Assembly (NCBI GenBank): GCA_028023455.1 | Contig: JAQFVV010000013.1 | Span: 15,760,258 to 15,824,257, forward strand | Origin: Epiperipatus broadwayi | Lineage: Eukaryota > Onychophora > Udeonychophora > Euonychophora > Peripatidae | DNA: 64,000 nt | Direction of reading: 5' to 3' | In this document: positions 11,391-23,825 of the stretch, in pieces | How positions within the stretch are numbered: the stretch's first letter is position 1 | Layout of the letters: each line of letters opens with the position of its first letter | Notes under the pieces: generated by a model | Database searches by the model: none | What the model was told of the DNA's origin: nothing | The model's input: only the letters and a program-made list of their open reading frames with translations | Translations under genes and position numbers: made by a program

Positions 11391-13565
11391 TACACACATA
11401 TTTATATATAAATAAAAAAAAAACAATTTTTAATTAAATTAACATTGTTGTTTTTTTTTATAAAACTATGCTAACATATATTTAAATAAATATATATCCA
11501 TACTGAATTTTTTTTTTTTTTTTTAAGTGAAACATATTAGAAGACCTAAAATATTTGACATTCGTTGAGTTATCGTTTCCAAAGCAAAAACTTGAATTAA
11601 AATTATTTTAACTTAAAAAAATACATTAGAAAAGAATGTAAGGAAAATAAAATAAAAAAAGATAATATCCCAGAATAAAATATTAAAGTGAATATCTTCT
11701 GCTAGAAGTGAAGAAAGATACTCTCTTATCAAACTAACAAATGGTGTAAATAACCTTATAATAGAAATATGAAAGCTATGAATTTGCAGAATAGATTAAA
11801 ATTGCAACTAGATGTTAAGAAGCTGCAACAATTATAAGACAGCTGCATGGTCAGGTCATAAATATCTGTTGAGAATATATTTACTTTAGATTTTCAACTT
11901 TTCCATTATCACGTTATTTATCATGATAAATATATTCATTTTGTTGTTTTGTTTTTAAGTTCTCTGAAAAGATCTTTACATAAATGTTAATCTCTTTGCA
12001 TATAAGGTTTATGTGAAAGTACATATCATATTTGATCAAAGAATCATGAGTATGAATGATATTTGTGGTAGTCAATTTCAGTTTATCTCAAATAACCTGT
12101 ACTGTAATGATTACAAGGGAATGTGAGATTAAAATGACCAGCCAAACACAGAATTTTGCCATTGGTAATATATAATTAAAAAAAGTGATAAATAAAAACA
12201 ATTAGTTTTAGTTTTCAGTAGATTTTGTGCTACATAAATATATTGTTAGGATGGGCAAGAATTGATAGTAAATATCCATCTGATGTGTGCTTAATGATCT
12301 AGTTTATATGTAGACTAATTCCTAAAAACTATATATTATCATGGGAAATATAAAGACATGATCTCTAGATATATAATCAATATAATATGAATTCTGTGAA
12401 TTTTATGTGTGCTTTTGGCAACAACCTTCTATGTATGATAAAACTTTGAATAAGTAAACACTAATTAGAAGATTAAGGGATTTATTGCTCAGGGATTCAT
12501 AGGCACAGGCTGGAAATAACAGAAGTAGGTACAATCTGTGGGTTGACATCTAAAGTCTGCCAGTCTACCAAATTACACTAAGTATTAAGAGACTTTGTAC
12601 ACATACAAACTTAAGTAAATCTTGTTTGTATTATTTTGTATCTGTTAAGTTATACAAATGTATATATAATATTATTATTATATTGAATAAGATATAAATT
12701 ACTTGTGGCTGAACTATTTTTAATATACAACAGTTTAATGACTCATTCACTTACGAAAGTGAACCAAGTCAGCAATTAGTAATTATTAAAAAAAAATTTG
12801 ATAAACTATGGTTTTATTGGAGAATACCAATTTAATTGCTAACCAACAAAACAATAAAGAACATAATTTGTTAGAGAAAGTAATTGTCATTTGTTCTGTG
12901 ATTCAAAGTAGCTGAGAAATTAAACAGACTTGAATCAGAAGAAGTGAATAAATCTACAGAGCATTGTGAATAGGCTTTATCAATAATGCCCATTTTTATA
13001 CATATGATACAAATATACTATAAATAAACTCTCTACAATAAATAATTCATTCCCTCCTGAAAACTTCCTTCTTGCTGTATATCTATTGATATAAAACTGC
13101 ATATGTGTGCGCATAACTAGTCAATACAAAAACCATTTGGAGTAACTCTAAAAATAATGAAAATGCCTAATAAGTAAAATTATTTACATTACCAATTTAA
13201 CCTGGATATGCTAATTTGTATAACGAGAGTAATAAACTGTTTAGGCAAATTAGATGAGTTATCAAAAATGTTAACAAAACTTTAATGTCACAGATTCAGA
13301 GAATACATTTTGTGCTGTCATATAAGCAGTAAGATGCTTGCAAGACCCGCAATCTGTGATCAGTGAAAAATGCTGATTAAAGCATTATAGTGAAACGTTA
13401 ACAAGGAAGAGTTAACAGGGTGAAATAAAGAACTGTAATATAAATATGCAACATTATAGTTCAATTCTATAAAGAATTGGGCATGCATGATTAAGTCTGA
13501 TTTAATTTATGAAATTTCAACTAGCAAGCCATTAATTAAAAATTTTAACCAATTGCATGCATATA
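11391..13565. other. AT-rich stretch with no recognisable gene
   Basis: Long T runs at about 11451-11459 and 11509-11524 and AT-rich unique-looking sequence. Plus-strand translations between 12.2 and 13.5 kb are full of stops and show no motif I trust. Confidence 0.5.
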
Positions 13566-13598
13566 TATATATATCATCTTCAATCATTATCAATCCAC

Positions 13599-13914
13599 TG
13601 CAGGATGAAGGTGTCTCCAAGTTTAATCCATCTTCTCCGATCTTTAGCTTCTCTTCTCCACACCAACCCTGCACACTTTCTTATTTCATCCGTCCATCTC
13701 ACATGTGGTCTCTTTCTGGTCTTTTACAATCTCTTGGAATCCAGTTTAAAATTTCAATTGTCCATCTATTATCATCTCTTCTAGCAATATGTCCAGCCCA
13801 ACTCCACTTCAATCTTTTAATTTTTTCAATGAGGTCAGTGACACCTGTTTGTTCTCTTACCCATACATTGAATTTTCGATCTCTTCTTGTTACTCCCAAC
13901 ATACATCTCTCCAT
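13599..13914 (-). pseudogene. RTE LINE ORF, C-terminal region
   Basis: Reads MERCMLGVTRRDRKFNVWVREQ, then KIKRLKWSWAGHIARRDDNRWT and WIPRDCKRP. In intact relatives this follows the RT and is conserved as the R-x-L-K-W-x-W-A-G-H-x-A-R block before the end of the ORF; the function of that block is not known to me. It is separated from the RT by a broken stretch (13915-14169), so the protein is interrupted. Strong family match, no product expected. Confidence 0.8.
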
Positions 13915-14169
13915 ACTTCTTTGAGTGGTCTGAAGTCTCTGTATTGCTCTTCTATTAAGTGTTCAAGTCTCAGAGCCATAAGTAAGAACTGGTAAAACAC
14001 ATTTGTTAAAAACCTTCCTTTTCAAACACATGGGCATATTTCCTTTTAGTATCAAGTTATTTCTACCAAAAGCACTCCAACCAAGTTTAATTCTATGATT
14101 AATTTCCTCCATTATGTTTTCATCTGTATTAATAATTTGACCAAGGTATTTGTAACTGTTAACTTCTTC

Positions 14170-14745
14170 TTATTCATCACAATCAATCTTTACTTTCATA
14201 TTTTGAGCAAATCGATTAAACATTATTTTAGTCATTTTAACATTTATCTTTAGTCCTACTTTCCTACTTTCAACTGATAACTCCTGCAACATTTCCTGAA
14301 GCTCTGAAGCATTATTTGCAAAAACAACTACATCATCTGCAAAATCTAAATGACTTAAATAATCTCCATTTACTTTCACTCCTTTAGTTTCCCATTTTAA
14401 TCCACAAAATACTTCTTGCAGCACTGCTGTAAAAAGTTTTGGAGATATGGAGTCATCTTGTCTTACACCTTTCTCAATGTTGACTTTCACAGTATCATGA
14501 TGTAATCTAATTATTGCTGTTGCATTTTTATAAATATTCTTTAAAATATGACAATATCCTGGATCTATATCCACTGAAGAAATGGTTATAGAATCAAATG
14601 CCTTTTCATAATCTTCAAATCCAAAATGTAATGACAACTCATATTCATTTGTCCTTTCTATAACTTCTCTCAATACCTGGATATGATCTACTGTACTAAA
14701 ACCACTTTTATATCCAGCTTGTTCTCTTGGTTGGTGGAAATCCAA
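14170..14745 (-). pseudogene. RTE LINE reverse transcriptase, palm and thumb
   Basis: 191 codons. It starts within the segment QPREQAGYKSGFSTVDHIQ (RT motif 2 region), then carries FEDYEKAFDS (motif A, normally F-V-D-Y-E-K-A-F-D-S), GVRQDDSISPKLF (motif 4; the usual G-D is D-D here) and LDFADDVVVFAN (motif C, catalytic FADD intact). Between motif A and NIYKNATA the normal linker is shortened by roughly 15 residues, so the palm is probably deleted in part. The start is arbitrary: the frame is broken from the upstream RT part at about 14750-14850. Catalyses cDNA synthesis in active relatives; this copy is dead. Confidence 0.85.
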
Positions 14746-14847
14746 TGTTCTCTGTAGATGAGTTGTAATTATCTTGGTAAAAAATTTATATAAAACTGAT
14801 AAAAAGCTAATAGGTCTGTAATTTCTAATATCTTTTTTATTACCTTT

Positions 14848-15498
14848 TTAAAATAATATTATTACTGCATTCTTCCAATCATCTGGTACATCTTTATCAT
14901 TTTGACTTTTGGTATATAACTTTGCTAAAGAAAATTCTATTTCTTCACCTGCTTCTTTTAATACATCAATTATAATTCCATCATTACCTGGAGCCTTTCC
15001 TTTCTTCATATATTTAATTGCATGTCTCACTTCTTCATTTAAAATTCTGGGCAATTTAGAAGATATGATAGATATAGGAGGTACTTGTTCTTTATTACTA
15101 TATAATTCTTGATAAAAATCTTCTACCAATTTCATGATGTCATCTCTCTTTTTAGTAATAATTTCATCTTTTTTTCTTATTGCAGATATAAATTTCCTGC
15201 CAATACCAAAATGTTGTTTAACATTCTTGAGATTTTTATTTTCTTCTACAGCTTTCCTTGCTAGTTCACAGTTATACTTTCTTATATCATTTTCAACTCT
15301 TTTCCGCACCATTTTACAAAATTCGAGATATTCACTCCTTTTTAATGCATCATTTTTGTATATCTTCATTTTTTTTTTCTTCATAAATTCTCTAGTCTCA
15401 GTAGAAATTTTATTGGTCAATTGCTGCTTTTTTCTACCAGCTATCTTTGTTGCAGTTTTTAAAAGTGTATCAGTTATTTTCATATTAATTTCATTCAA
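14848..15498 (-). pseudogene. RTE LINE linker and reverse transcriptase fingers
   Basis: 216 codons between the endonuclease and the RT palm. The lysine-rich N-terminal two thirds is the usual linker of RTE proteins. Near the C-terminus KKGKAPGNDGIIIDVLKEAGEE is the conserved K-A-P-G-x-D-G-I motif 1 of LINE RTs, followed by PDDWKNAVIILF (W-K-x-A-x-I-x-x-x-F/Y). The frame stops just after that motif, in a place where intact relatives continue with the F-K-K-G-D block (plus strand about 14840). Confidence 0.85.
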
Positions 15499-15589
15499 AT
15501 CTGAATCATGTTCAAAATCTACTAATACTTGAAACCGATTTGTAAGTTCTAATTTAAATTCATTAGAATGTTTCTGAAGATTAGGAATA

Positions 15590-16390
15590 TCAACTGTAAA
15601 TATTGTTTTTTTTAATAAATTTTTGTCTCTCTAGTTTTACATTAACACGTATCTTACACCTTAATAATCGATGATCACTTCCTGTGTTATTAAATTTATT
15701 AAGAACATTACAATCTTGAAATATGTATTTCCTGTTAGTCAAAATATAATCCAATTCTGCTGTACCTTCATTTGGATGCTTCCATGTCCATTTTTTTTTA
15801 ACATTTTTCTCAAAAAAAGAATTCATAATATAAAGTTTTTCTTTTTCTGCAACTCCACAAGTCTATGTTCTCCCTCATTTCTATTACCATAACCAAAATT
15901 ACCTACAGCACTTTCATCTTTCATTTGTTTACCAATTCTAGCATTAAAGTCTCCCATAACCATTTTAAAATGTTGTTTACTCTGATCAAAAGCCTTTTGT
16001 ATCCATATAAAAATCTTCTACTACTTCATCACTATGAGAACTTGTTGGGGCATAAATCTGAATTATCTGCATTTGGTATCTGCTATTAAGTTGTATAACT
16101 AATCTTGCCACTCTGTCCGATACACCATCAATCTCCACAATATTGTTCTTCCATTTTTTATTTATAATGAATCCTACTCCACTTGTATTTCCAATATTTG
16201 TGCCTTTATAATAGAGTATATGTCCACTTTTTAAATCTATTGTCTCTTCACCTTTTCTTTTAACTTCACACAGTCCAATAATGTCCCATTTAATATAAGA
16301 CAGGCCTTCTTCTAATTCTTGCAATCTTCCTTCACTTGAAGTACTTAAATAAAAAATCGTCATCAAATGGCAGCCTGGGTCCACAATCAA
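15590..16390 (-). pseudogene. RTE LINE AP-type endonuclease, two frame-broken parts
   Basis: The N-terminal part (16390-15986) contains WDIIGLCEVKRKGEE (catalytic Glu region of APE-type nucleases), GVGFIINKKWKNNI and IQIYAPTSSHSDEVVEDFY. After a break the second part (15826-15590) carries KWTWKHPNEGTAELDYILTNR and the NTGSDHRLLRCKI box, whose S-D-H is the terminal catalytic triad. The central N-F-N-A-K-x-G region falls in the broken stretch (about 15830-15985). In active RTE elements this domain nicks the target DNA to prime reverse transcription. Confidence 0.8.
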
Positions 16391-16679
16391 GGGATTCTTA
16401 GCACCCTCTGCCTTCGGTCACCAACCACTGCCTTGGTTGGTGACTTTACAGCCTCCTGGGAATAAGAGCCATGCTTTCTTTTTGTCTGTCATAATTGTAT
16501 ATATGTATTGGAAAAATATTTATCATTTACACAAACATTCATTCTGTCTTATCAGGCATTGAGAAGAAATACCATGGTGTTTCTTGATCTTAAACTCAGA
16601 GATAAAAAGCCATCCTTTAAGGCCTCCAAGAGGAATTGAAGGGTCTCCTTTCAGTTAATAGCAAACTCCTTTCTGCAGC

Positions 16680-16695
16680 TTATATATATATGTAT

Positions 16696-16729
<34 letters not shown>
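16680..16729. repeat. (AT)n microsatellite
   Basis: Alternating TA dinucleotides interrupted by tgtatatc. It bounds the 5' side of the RTE LINE. Confidence 0.9.
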
Positions 16730-16731
<2 letters not shown>

Positions 16732-16865
16732 GATTAATAAATTTATTTTTAAGTTATTAAAACCTTTGGGTATTATTTCTAAAATAATTAATGAGTGTAC
16801 AATTGCCTTATGTTAAATCTGGCCTTGTAAACATCACCTCCACAAGTCAATCAAATATTATTGAT

Positions 16866-18610
16866 TCTTTTACAGGGGAGGATCTTTTCAGAAATTGATA
16901 TTAGACAGGCTCACCTTCAGCTATCTGTGGATAAGTAAGCCTCCAAAGCATTAGTTATAATATTCTATAAGAGTCTACATAAAATAAAATAAGTGTCTTT
17001 TGGAGTTTGTTATTGTCCTAGCCATTTTAATAAACAATATATCAATTCATAATGGGCGTCTTTGATATCTTGTCTTATTTTGATGACTTTCTGTTGATAA
17101 CCAAAAATACCAAGCAATTATTAAAAACTATAAGAAGGCTAGTGCAATGGATATGACGATTATCTCTAAGAAGGGTATTTTTGATATCAAGAAACCAGTA
17201 CTTTAGGGTTTAAAAGAAATGCTAATGGAATTCAGATAATGGAAAACAAAGTAACGACAATCCAGGCCAAGCAATAAAAAATACCTCCAATTTATTATTA
17301 TGAATGTTTTCTTCAAAACAAAATTGTTGCGCAGGATGATTATACAAGTTCTGAATAAAAATGCAATATGAATATGGGAACTAAAATAAGAAAAAGCATT
17401 GCAGAAGCTGAAAGAACTTGTAATAAATTTGAAGCTACTACCATACTATGTTTCTACAGAATAGTTAATTTTGATATATTATATCTGCCGAGTGGATATT
17501 GGTACAATTTTAGCTCATGAAGAAGTGAATGATGATACAAAAACTTTGCATTTTCATTCAGCATACTTTTCAGATTTGAAAAACTGTACTCAAATTGATA
17601 GAGATGCTTTGCACTAATAATTGAAATTTTAAAAAATTCAGAAATATTTGTGTGGTCATTCTCACACAAATCTTTTATTGGATTTTTTTTTTTTTAGATA
17701 GCAAATCAGCACTACAACAGGCTTTTTTTTTTTTGAAATGTTAAATTGTTTTAACAAGAACTATGACTTCAAATTATAATATATTAAAGGAAAATTATAT
17801 TATATGTATATTATTTATGTCAGCTCTCCCATTACAATGTTAATATCAGCAATTAAGAAATATCTATCCAAATGATCTATGTGAAAGCCAATATTCATAT
17901 AAACAGCAAAAATGGAACTGAATGAATAAAAACTAATCCATGATGCCTAAATATAGTAAAATAAACAAACAAACTATTCAAAAGTAAGACCTATTTCAAT
18001 AAACTAAACGTATTAGAATAATCATCTGGAATTATCAATTGATGTTTTTTCTTATTTAGAGGACAAAAGTAATAATATCAACAAATGTCATAATAAAGGA
18101 CTTGTTATATGGGTCATTCAAGAATTGTAAGAATAAAGATGTTCAAGCATTTATATATAAAAGGGCCAAAGCTGGTTATAGATAAAGAATATAGAGTATA
18201 TCAATGTTCTCTTTGTAAATTGGCACAAACCATGCCACCTAAGGGTTACCTGTAATCTCAACTTGAAAGTTCTTTGTCGAAGATTTACATTGATCATGCT
18301 ACATTTGGAAAGAAAAATTATTTTTATTTTTTGTTGAGCTCTATTTAATATTGGTAAAAGTCATGAATATATTATCTTCAATCCCATATCAACAACAGAG
18401 ATCTTAAGAAAATTATTTGTAACCTATGAAATACTTAAGATTTTGGTGTTAGATAATGACTCGGTGTTTACATCAATGCAGTTTAGGGACTTTTAAGGTA
18501 AAAATAATATCAAACAGATCTTCACTTCACCATTACATTTTGAGAATAATGGCCATCCAAAATGAATAGATCAATAAACAAAGAAGGCACTGTAAACGAA
18601 TTATTGAAGA
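16866..18610 (+). pseudogene. Ty3/Gypsy-type pol remnant: RT, RNase H, integrase
   Basis: Plus-strand translation, in shifting frames, gives the pol order of Ty3/Gypsy elements. RT: FSEIDIRQAHLQLSVD at 16887 on (normally FSKIDLR.AY.Q), SFGVCYCPSHFNK-like sequence, then a degenerate catalytic box as YFDDFLLITKNTK near 17075. RNase H: DIGTILAHEEVNDDTK and NCTQIDRDALH near 17490-17615 (compare SQ-x-x-KE-x-LA). Integrase: CYMGHSRIVRIKMF near 18107, QCSLCKLAQTMPPKGYL with the zinc-finger cysteines near 18207, and KIYIDHATFGKKNYF near 18280, the start of the catalytic core. Many stops. The remnant is cut off at 18640 by a foldback repeat. Some stop-free stretches on the opposite strand (17454-17669) are shadows. 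Confidence 0.75.
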
Positions 18611-18639
18611 AAGACTGATTTTTTTTTCCAGATATTTTA

Positions 18640-19290
18640 TATTTACAGTAGCTCCATATAGTAGTGCTACCCATATAATTCTATAATTAAAACCATTTCA
18701 TTTCTTTTCAAAAACTTTATTTGATGTATATATATATCCACTTATTTCCAACGTTTCGACTATCTTTACTCTATAGTCATTTTCAAGGATCTATAAAAAA
18801 CATATTACATTATAAACAAACTTCACATAATAAAACAAAAAAAAAAAATCAAAAACAATATAAAACATATAAACCCCATAAAATTTAAAAATAAATAAAA
18901 TACATTAAAATCAATTAAATTAAAAACACAAAACATACACCATACTTACTTGACTCCCTTCTCAAAAAACTTTCCCTTTTTACATTTTCTTTTATCCTAA
19001 AAACCAATTGTTACAATAAAAAACTTATTTATTTTTAAATTTTATGGGGTTTATATGTTTTATATTGTTTTTGATTATTATTATTATTATTTTTTTTTGG
19101 TTTTATTATGTGAAGTTTGTTTATAATGTAATATGTTTTTTATAGATCCTTGAAAATGACTATAGTGTAAAGATAGTCGAAACGTTGGAAACAAGTGGAT
19201 ATATATATATATATACATCAAATAAAGTTTTTGAAAAGAAAAGAAGTGGTTTTAATTATAGAATTATATGGCTATATGTACTGTATATTT
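18640..19290. repeat. Long inverted repeat (foldback) with hammerhead-like tail module in both arms
   Basis: Arms about 265 bp each (18640-18905 and 19022-19290) around a spacer of about 115 bp. Shared blocks include tgaagtttgtttataatgta, cgaaacgttgga, and aaagtttttgaaaagaaa. Both arms hold the same module: TTGAAAA, then GACTAT-loop-ATAGTC, then GAAACGTT (plus strand 19150-19186; minus strand about 18760-18796). The outer ends extend to cagtagctccatatag versus its near complement. It truncates the Gypsy remnant, so it is younger. No coding capacity. It could be two inverted 3' ends of a Penelope-like element; that is inference from the module and the head-to-head form. Confidence 0.8.
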
Positions 19291-19339
19291 TTGAAAAGAA
19301 AAAAGGATAAAGTCGTGATTAGAAACAGAAGTAAATGGA

Positions 19340-19722
19340 TTAGTGCTACCCAGTGCAAGCCTTCATAGTCAACGAATGCAAGAAAGTTTGTGCATAATCT
19401 CTTTCTAGTGCCTACTTATCCAATATCTCCATATTAGTTTCTAGCCTGTGGATTTCATCAGTGAGGAAACTTGGATCTGAGAGGACTGGGCCTAGATTTT
19501 AGTATCTAATGCAACCCTCCAGTAGCCCTCTTTTACCTATTTTGTTAATTATAAAGCTATGAGCTCAAGATGAAAACACTAATTTTTCAATCCCAAACTC
19601 ATTCATTTGTATAGTCACATAGACCTGAACCCAGATTACTATCTCTACATTTTGATATCTTTGGCTTTTTTAAAATCACAATCACCATTATCCTGTAGGC
19701 AGGATATTATTATGGTTTTATA
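19340..19722 (-). mobile_element. Retrozyme-like repeat, monomer A
   Basis: Minus-strand copy of the family seen at 52753-53614. Shared blocks, given in the 53-kb orientation, are actatcctgtaggcagg-like sequence (19690-19710), the gagttcag/tatgactata region (19610-19640), and the hammerhead-like module at 19418-19476. The core reads CTGATGA and GAAAC, and the outer stem ATCCAA/TTGGAT is intact, but the cleavage-site triplet GTC has become ATA. Divergence from the 53-kb copy is clear at many positions, so this is an older insertion. No protein is encoded. Confidence 0.7.
19418..19476 (-). ncRNA. Hammerhead-like module, copy A (core CTGATGA, site triplet lost)
   Basis: Order on the minus strand: ATCCAA, cctca, CTGATGA, an imperfect hairpin with CC/GG pairs, GAAAC, TAATA (where TAGTC is expected), tggagat, TTGGAT. 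The outer flanks are perfectly complementary. Loss of the GTC triplet should abolish cleavage if the fold is a hammerhead. Confidence 0.5.
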
Positions 19723-22513
19723 TTTCACTCTTTTTATCTCTTTTAGAAAGCAAAATAATTGCAATACCATTTAATGTTAAGAGATGTATTAATTATAGAA
19801 TATTATCATGTCAAATTAAATTTTAACTATGATAATAATTACTACTAATCATTTTTACTAAATATAATACTCATATTGCATGTGAACCCAACTACATTTG
19901 CATTTTTAATTGCAACTACAGCAATTCTGATTATAATCTTTTTATATATAATTAAGCTAATCTTGATTAGTCTTTCTATTTCCAATTTTTTTAAATCTTA
20001 CTATCTTGATTCATTTAAATTAGGGCAAAATCTTATTATTATGAGCTGTTTATCCCATTACTTATCTCCCTGTACTAATTATAATAATGGAATTCTTTTT
20101 TTTTTTTTTCTATTTTTTTAACTTTTTATTTCTGTTTTTATTGTTTCTTCTTCCAGATTTAGAATAGCCATAATTGAAAAACAACAACAACAACAATGTA
20201 TAGATATAAAATTTTAAAACTGTAAATATTTAATAGCTAAATAATAATATAAAACTACATGTATTACACAATATAATATAATGTAATAATTATTTTTAAT
20301 CATATATAATTCTTTTATTATAACCAATTGTAGGTATAAAAATGAATACATATAATAAGCAATTCATTAGTGCTAAAAAAGTTGTAAGTATGATTTCTTT
20401 AATTACAAAGTGTGAATATATATGCAATCAAACACATACCTTATATGGCAGACACAGATTAGATATTTTAAACCCTATATGAGAGATGTCCAACCTCCTC
20501 TTTCCAGAAGTGTAGCTGTATTCATGGAGCAGTGATAATGTCTTAATACTGAGTAATGCCTAGGAATAACTGCCAATATTGGATTTTATTGTCGATGCTA
20601 TAACCCAACTCAATAATTTAATATAAACAAATTTACCAGTTAACTAAGTGTTATAAGAAGAAATTACCCAAGAAGATAAGGATTTACACATATTCAACAT
20701 ATCTGATTCTCTTAATTATAAGGCACAATGATAAAAAAGGAACTTATTTAGGGGAAATTTTCAAGTTAAATAATTTATAAATTTCAATATGAAATTACAA
20801 GGATATGTTCATTATGCCCAGAAATCTCAATTTTAAATTAGTATTACTCAACATAAAACAAAAAAATAAAATAAACTTAGTAAGACTTTTACAATGACTA
20901 CTTATAGAATAAATAATAATTTAAAATATTTTCTGTCATGGTTATTCCACATTTCATAATGTTACCTATGTAAGTATGTACATATAAAAGAGTTGTATTG
21001 TTTTATTCTATTGTATTAAATAAATTGGTTATTATAGTTAAAAATTTTATTTCTCATAAATTTTCTCATCCGAATTTCACGTATATTATTTTATTTTAAA
21101 TCAGAATAATACTATAAAGTGGAGATGATGATAATCAGGAAATCTGTCTGGATTATCCATGCCTGATATCAAATTAAAAAAATTGTATAGTCACACCACC
21201 ATGTACACAATCGTTCCTTAGTAATTATATTCCCCTAGACTGAAAATATCCATACATATTTGATTTATTTAACTTGGTGGATGATTTCCATTATAGTGTG
21301 TATATATATATCTTTGATTATTATTCCTGAAGGCAAACTTTACTGCTTCTTTTCATTACAAAAATCTAGGTTATACTTTTCTGTTTTAGCATTTCTGACA
21401 TAACATTCTATTAATATATAGCATTTTCACCCAGCACTCTAACATAGCATTTTAGTATTTAAAATAAAAACTGATTATTGTAAATAAAAATAACAAATAA
21501 AATTTTATATATTAACATTTTCTCTTTTTTTTAAAAAAAAAAAAAAAAAATCAGATTTTTTTTTAAATTACTAAGATTGATCATCACTACTATTAATATA
21601 TTTTTTAATAAAACAAGTAAATACATGGATTGTATGTTTACGTTTATTCTACACACATATACACTTTCAATCTTCTCATAATAGGATTTCCTATATGTAA
21701 TTTTAAAAAAAGGAACTTATATTTTGATATTTTAACAACTATAATTAAAACGGAAGTCAGGCCAACATGTGACTAAGAATAACCTTTGTGCAAGATATAT
21801 TTTAGCACTGCTCTCTCCTTATTATGAAATAAAATTTGTAAATTAAAAGACATTTTTTCCAGCGCTTTCACAAGAAAAACTTGAAAATATAACTTTAGTC
21901 ATTTAACATGTTCAGTAAATATGGTGCATGTTTTATTTATTTATTTCTATAAAATAAGCATGAAGAATAAAACACATGCTAAAATAAAACATATTTTTTG
22001 AAACAATAATTAAATATCATTACTAAATGAGATGTTGTTTGATGAATGGTTGAGTCATATTCTAATAAGTGTAGTATTTTATTCAGTGTGCTAAATGTTT
22101 TCTATCTCAAACAACTGACACACATGATGTATATGGTCATGAATATCAGTTGCCTGAGATTGAGCAAAGGAAAAAATGAGTTTTAAATTGTTTGTTTTTT
22201 TTTTCAAAAATTTTCATATTATTTTTTGGACAATCCTGCAAAAATGTTAGTCCAGATAGGAAATATCTGTAAATAAGACAATTTTGCATTGCTCCTCTCC
22301 ATTGCACTGCTTCCCTTCCTTTTTAGGCTAGCTCTGATATTATATAATTAAATAATATATGTTACTTACCAAATAGTATGTACATCCAGAATATGATTCT
22401 TTGGAATGCTTCACTTTTGAGCTACATTCTGCTCATTTTCTGGTCAGTATTTCATTAAAACCTAATCCATGTTTGTTTAAAAACCCATTGAAAATCTCTC
22501 ATGCATATTCACA
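19723..22513. other. AT-rich stretch with no recognisable gene
   Basis: A 81-codon frame at 19876-20121 is hydrophobic and ends in a poly-T run; I see no family in it and suspect chance. A short (CAA)n tract lies at about 20183-20197 and an A-rich run at about 21533-21550. The block at 22096-22160 (caactgacacacatgatgta and its near-inverted partner catgaatatcagttgcctgag) resembles the arms of the repeat at 26.6-26.9 kb. Confidence 0.45.
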
Positions 22514-22675
22514 TTTTTTATTATCAAAATTATATTCCTTCAATGATAAAATATTTACACTATTATTTAATGTTTTATGTGGTGTTGTCCACTATTTTTT
22601 ATTATCAAAATTATATTCCTTCAATGATAAAATATTTACACTATTATTTAATGTTTTATGTGGTGTTGTCCACTA
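22514..22675. repeat. Exact tandem duplication, 81-bp unit
   Basis: Two head-to-tail copies (22514-22594 and 22595-22675) that I could not distinguish by eye at any position. Because 81 is a multiple of three, a plus-strand frame stays open across both copies, which makes a 92-codon frame look more gene-like than it is. Identity of the copies points to a recent duplication. Confidence 0.9.
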
Positions 22676-23825
22676 TTAATAACTATAATTTATTATATAT
22701 ATGTAATCCGATATTTTAAATTTTTATACTTATATTGTTTATTGATCATATAACTTTAATATATTATTGGTACCAGCCAAAATAAATCAATTTTAAATAA
22801 CACAACTGATAAAACTCTTACATTCTATTTGGACCTTTTAAATATCCTTTTGTTAGTTTTCATTCCATTTGCACATTCTTGTTAAAATGTTCTTTCATTA
22901 TTTTTAATTCATAGAAAACTTGTTTATATTTTCTATTAAAAAAATAATTTCACTTATTTTCACTCAATAAAATATAATTACCTCTTGTATAATTTTATTT
23001 TTTAACATTATTAATTAAGTCATATTATATATATTATGTACTTTATTATGCAGTTTGGCAATTAGGTATTTAATCAGGAAAAAATTTAAATTTTTTTTAC
23101 TTAGATTGTTTAGTCAATACATTTTTAGAAGTCATTAAAACCCATTATATTTTATTTTACTTATTCATAGGCTGTATCAAGATCTTTGTTAATTAAATAT
23201 TTTGTTAGATTTGCATCATAGTGTGGATTATGGATCAATTACGAGATTTAGCTAGAGAACAAGCAAAAAGCTAATATTGCATTAAAAAAAGAGATAATAT
23301 CATTGAAAATAGAAAAATATCTTTAATAAAACATGTAAAAAGATAATACAAGACAATAATAACAAAAACAAGAAAGATAACACTATTGAAAAAATGTTGG
23401 CACAACTTAGCATTAAACCCTGATCTAACATTTCTGGGACTAATACACTATCAGTACTCCCAAATAAACAATACATTTAGAACTTGTAAAACATTATTGA
23501 TAAAGATAATTTCAACATATGCAGAATTATATTGAAAATAAATTTTATTTTTAAATAAATTATTAATAATAAATGTTACTTTTTATATAAATTAGGATAT
23601 TTAAATAAAAATGATTGGAAAATCTAAACACTTTTATTTACATATAATTTTTATTAATTATAGTAATGAAAGGGCATTGACCTGTTCAGTTTTGTGCAAT
23701 GATAGAGTATATATGACATATATATTGAAACTAGAGCAACTGCCACAATAAGTTTAAGTAAAAAAATATTCCTCTTATGTTTAATAATAAATATTTACAA
23801 TCAAAATAGAGTAAATAAAAATAGA
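22676..23825. other. AT-rich stretch with no recognisable gene
   Basis: No known protein motif and no long repeat seen. Confidence 0.5.

Larger units (their letters stand above)
13570..16690 (-). mobile_element. RTE-clade LINE, nearly full length, decayed
   Basis: About 3.1 kb of non-LTR retrotransposon on the minus strand with modules in canonical order: AP endonuclease (16390 down to 15590), linker and RT fingers (15498-14848), RT palm and thumb (14745-14170), and a C-terminal region (13914-13599). The protein resembles the RTE-type sequences often annotated in invertebrates as 'craniofacial development protein 2-like'. Its 5' side reaches the (AT)n tract at 16680; its 3' end runs into ATATAT sequence at 13560, as RTE elements usually end in a short simple repeat. 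Reading frames are broken in several places, so it is inactive. It is the best-preserved LINE in the window, and a short plus-strand copy of the same 3' region lies at 25515-25765. Confidence 0.85.

Noticed and set aside
13487-15532. Plus-strand frames of 132-145 codons opposite the RTE LINE
   Set aside because: They are antisense shadows of the endonuclease/RT frames, rich in Ser, Phe and Leu, with no family likeness.
22401-22719. A 92-codon protein with an internal repeat
   Set aside because: The repeat is the 81-bp DNA duplication, whose length is a multiple of three; the second frame stays open for the same reason.
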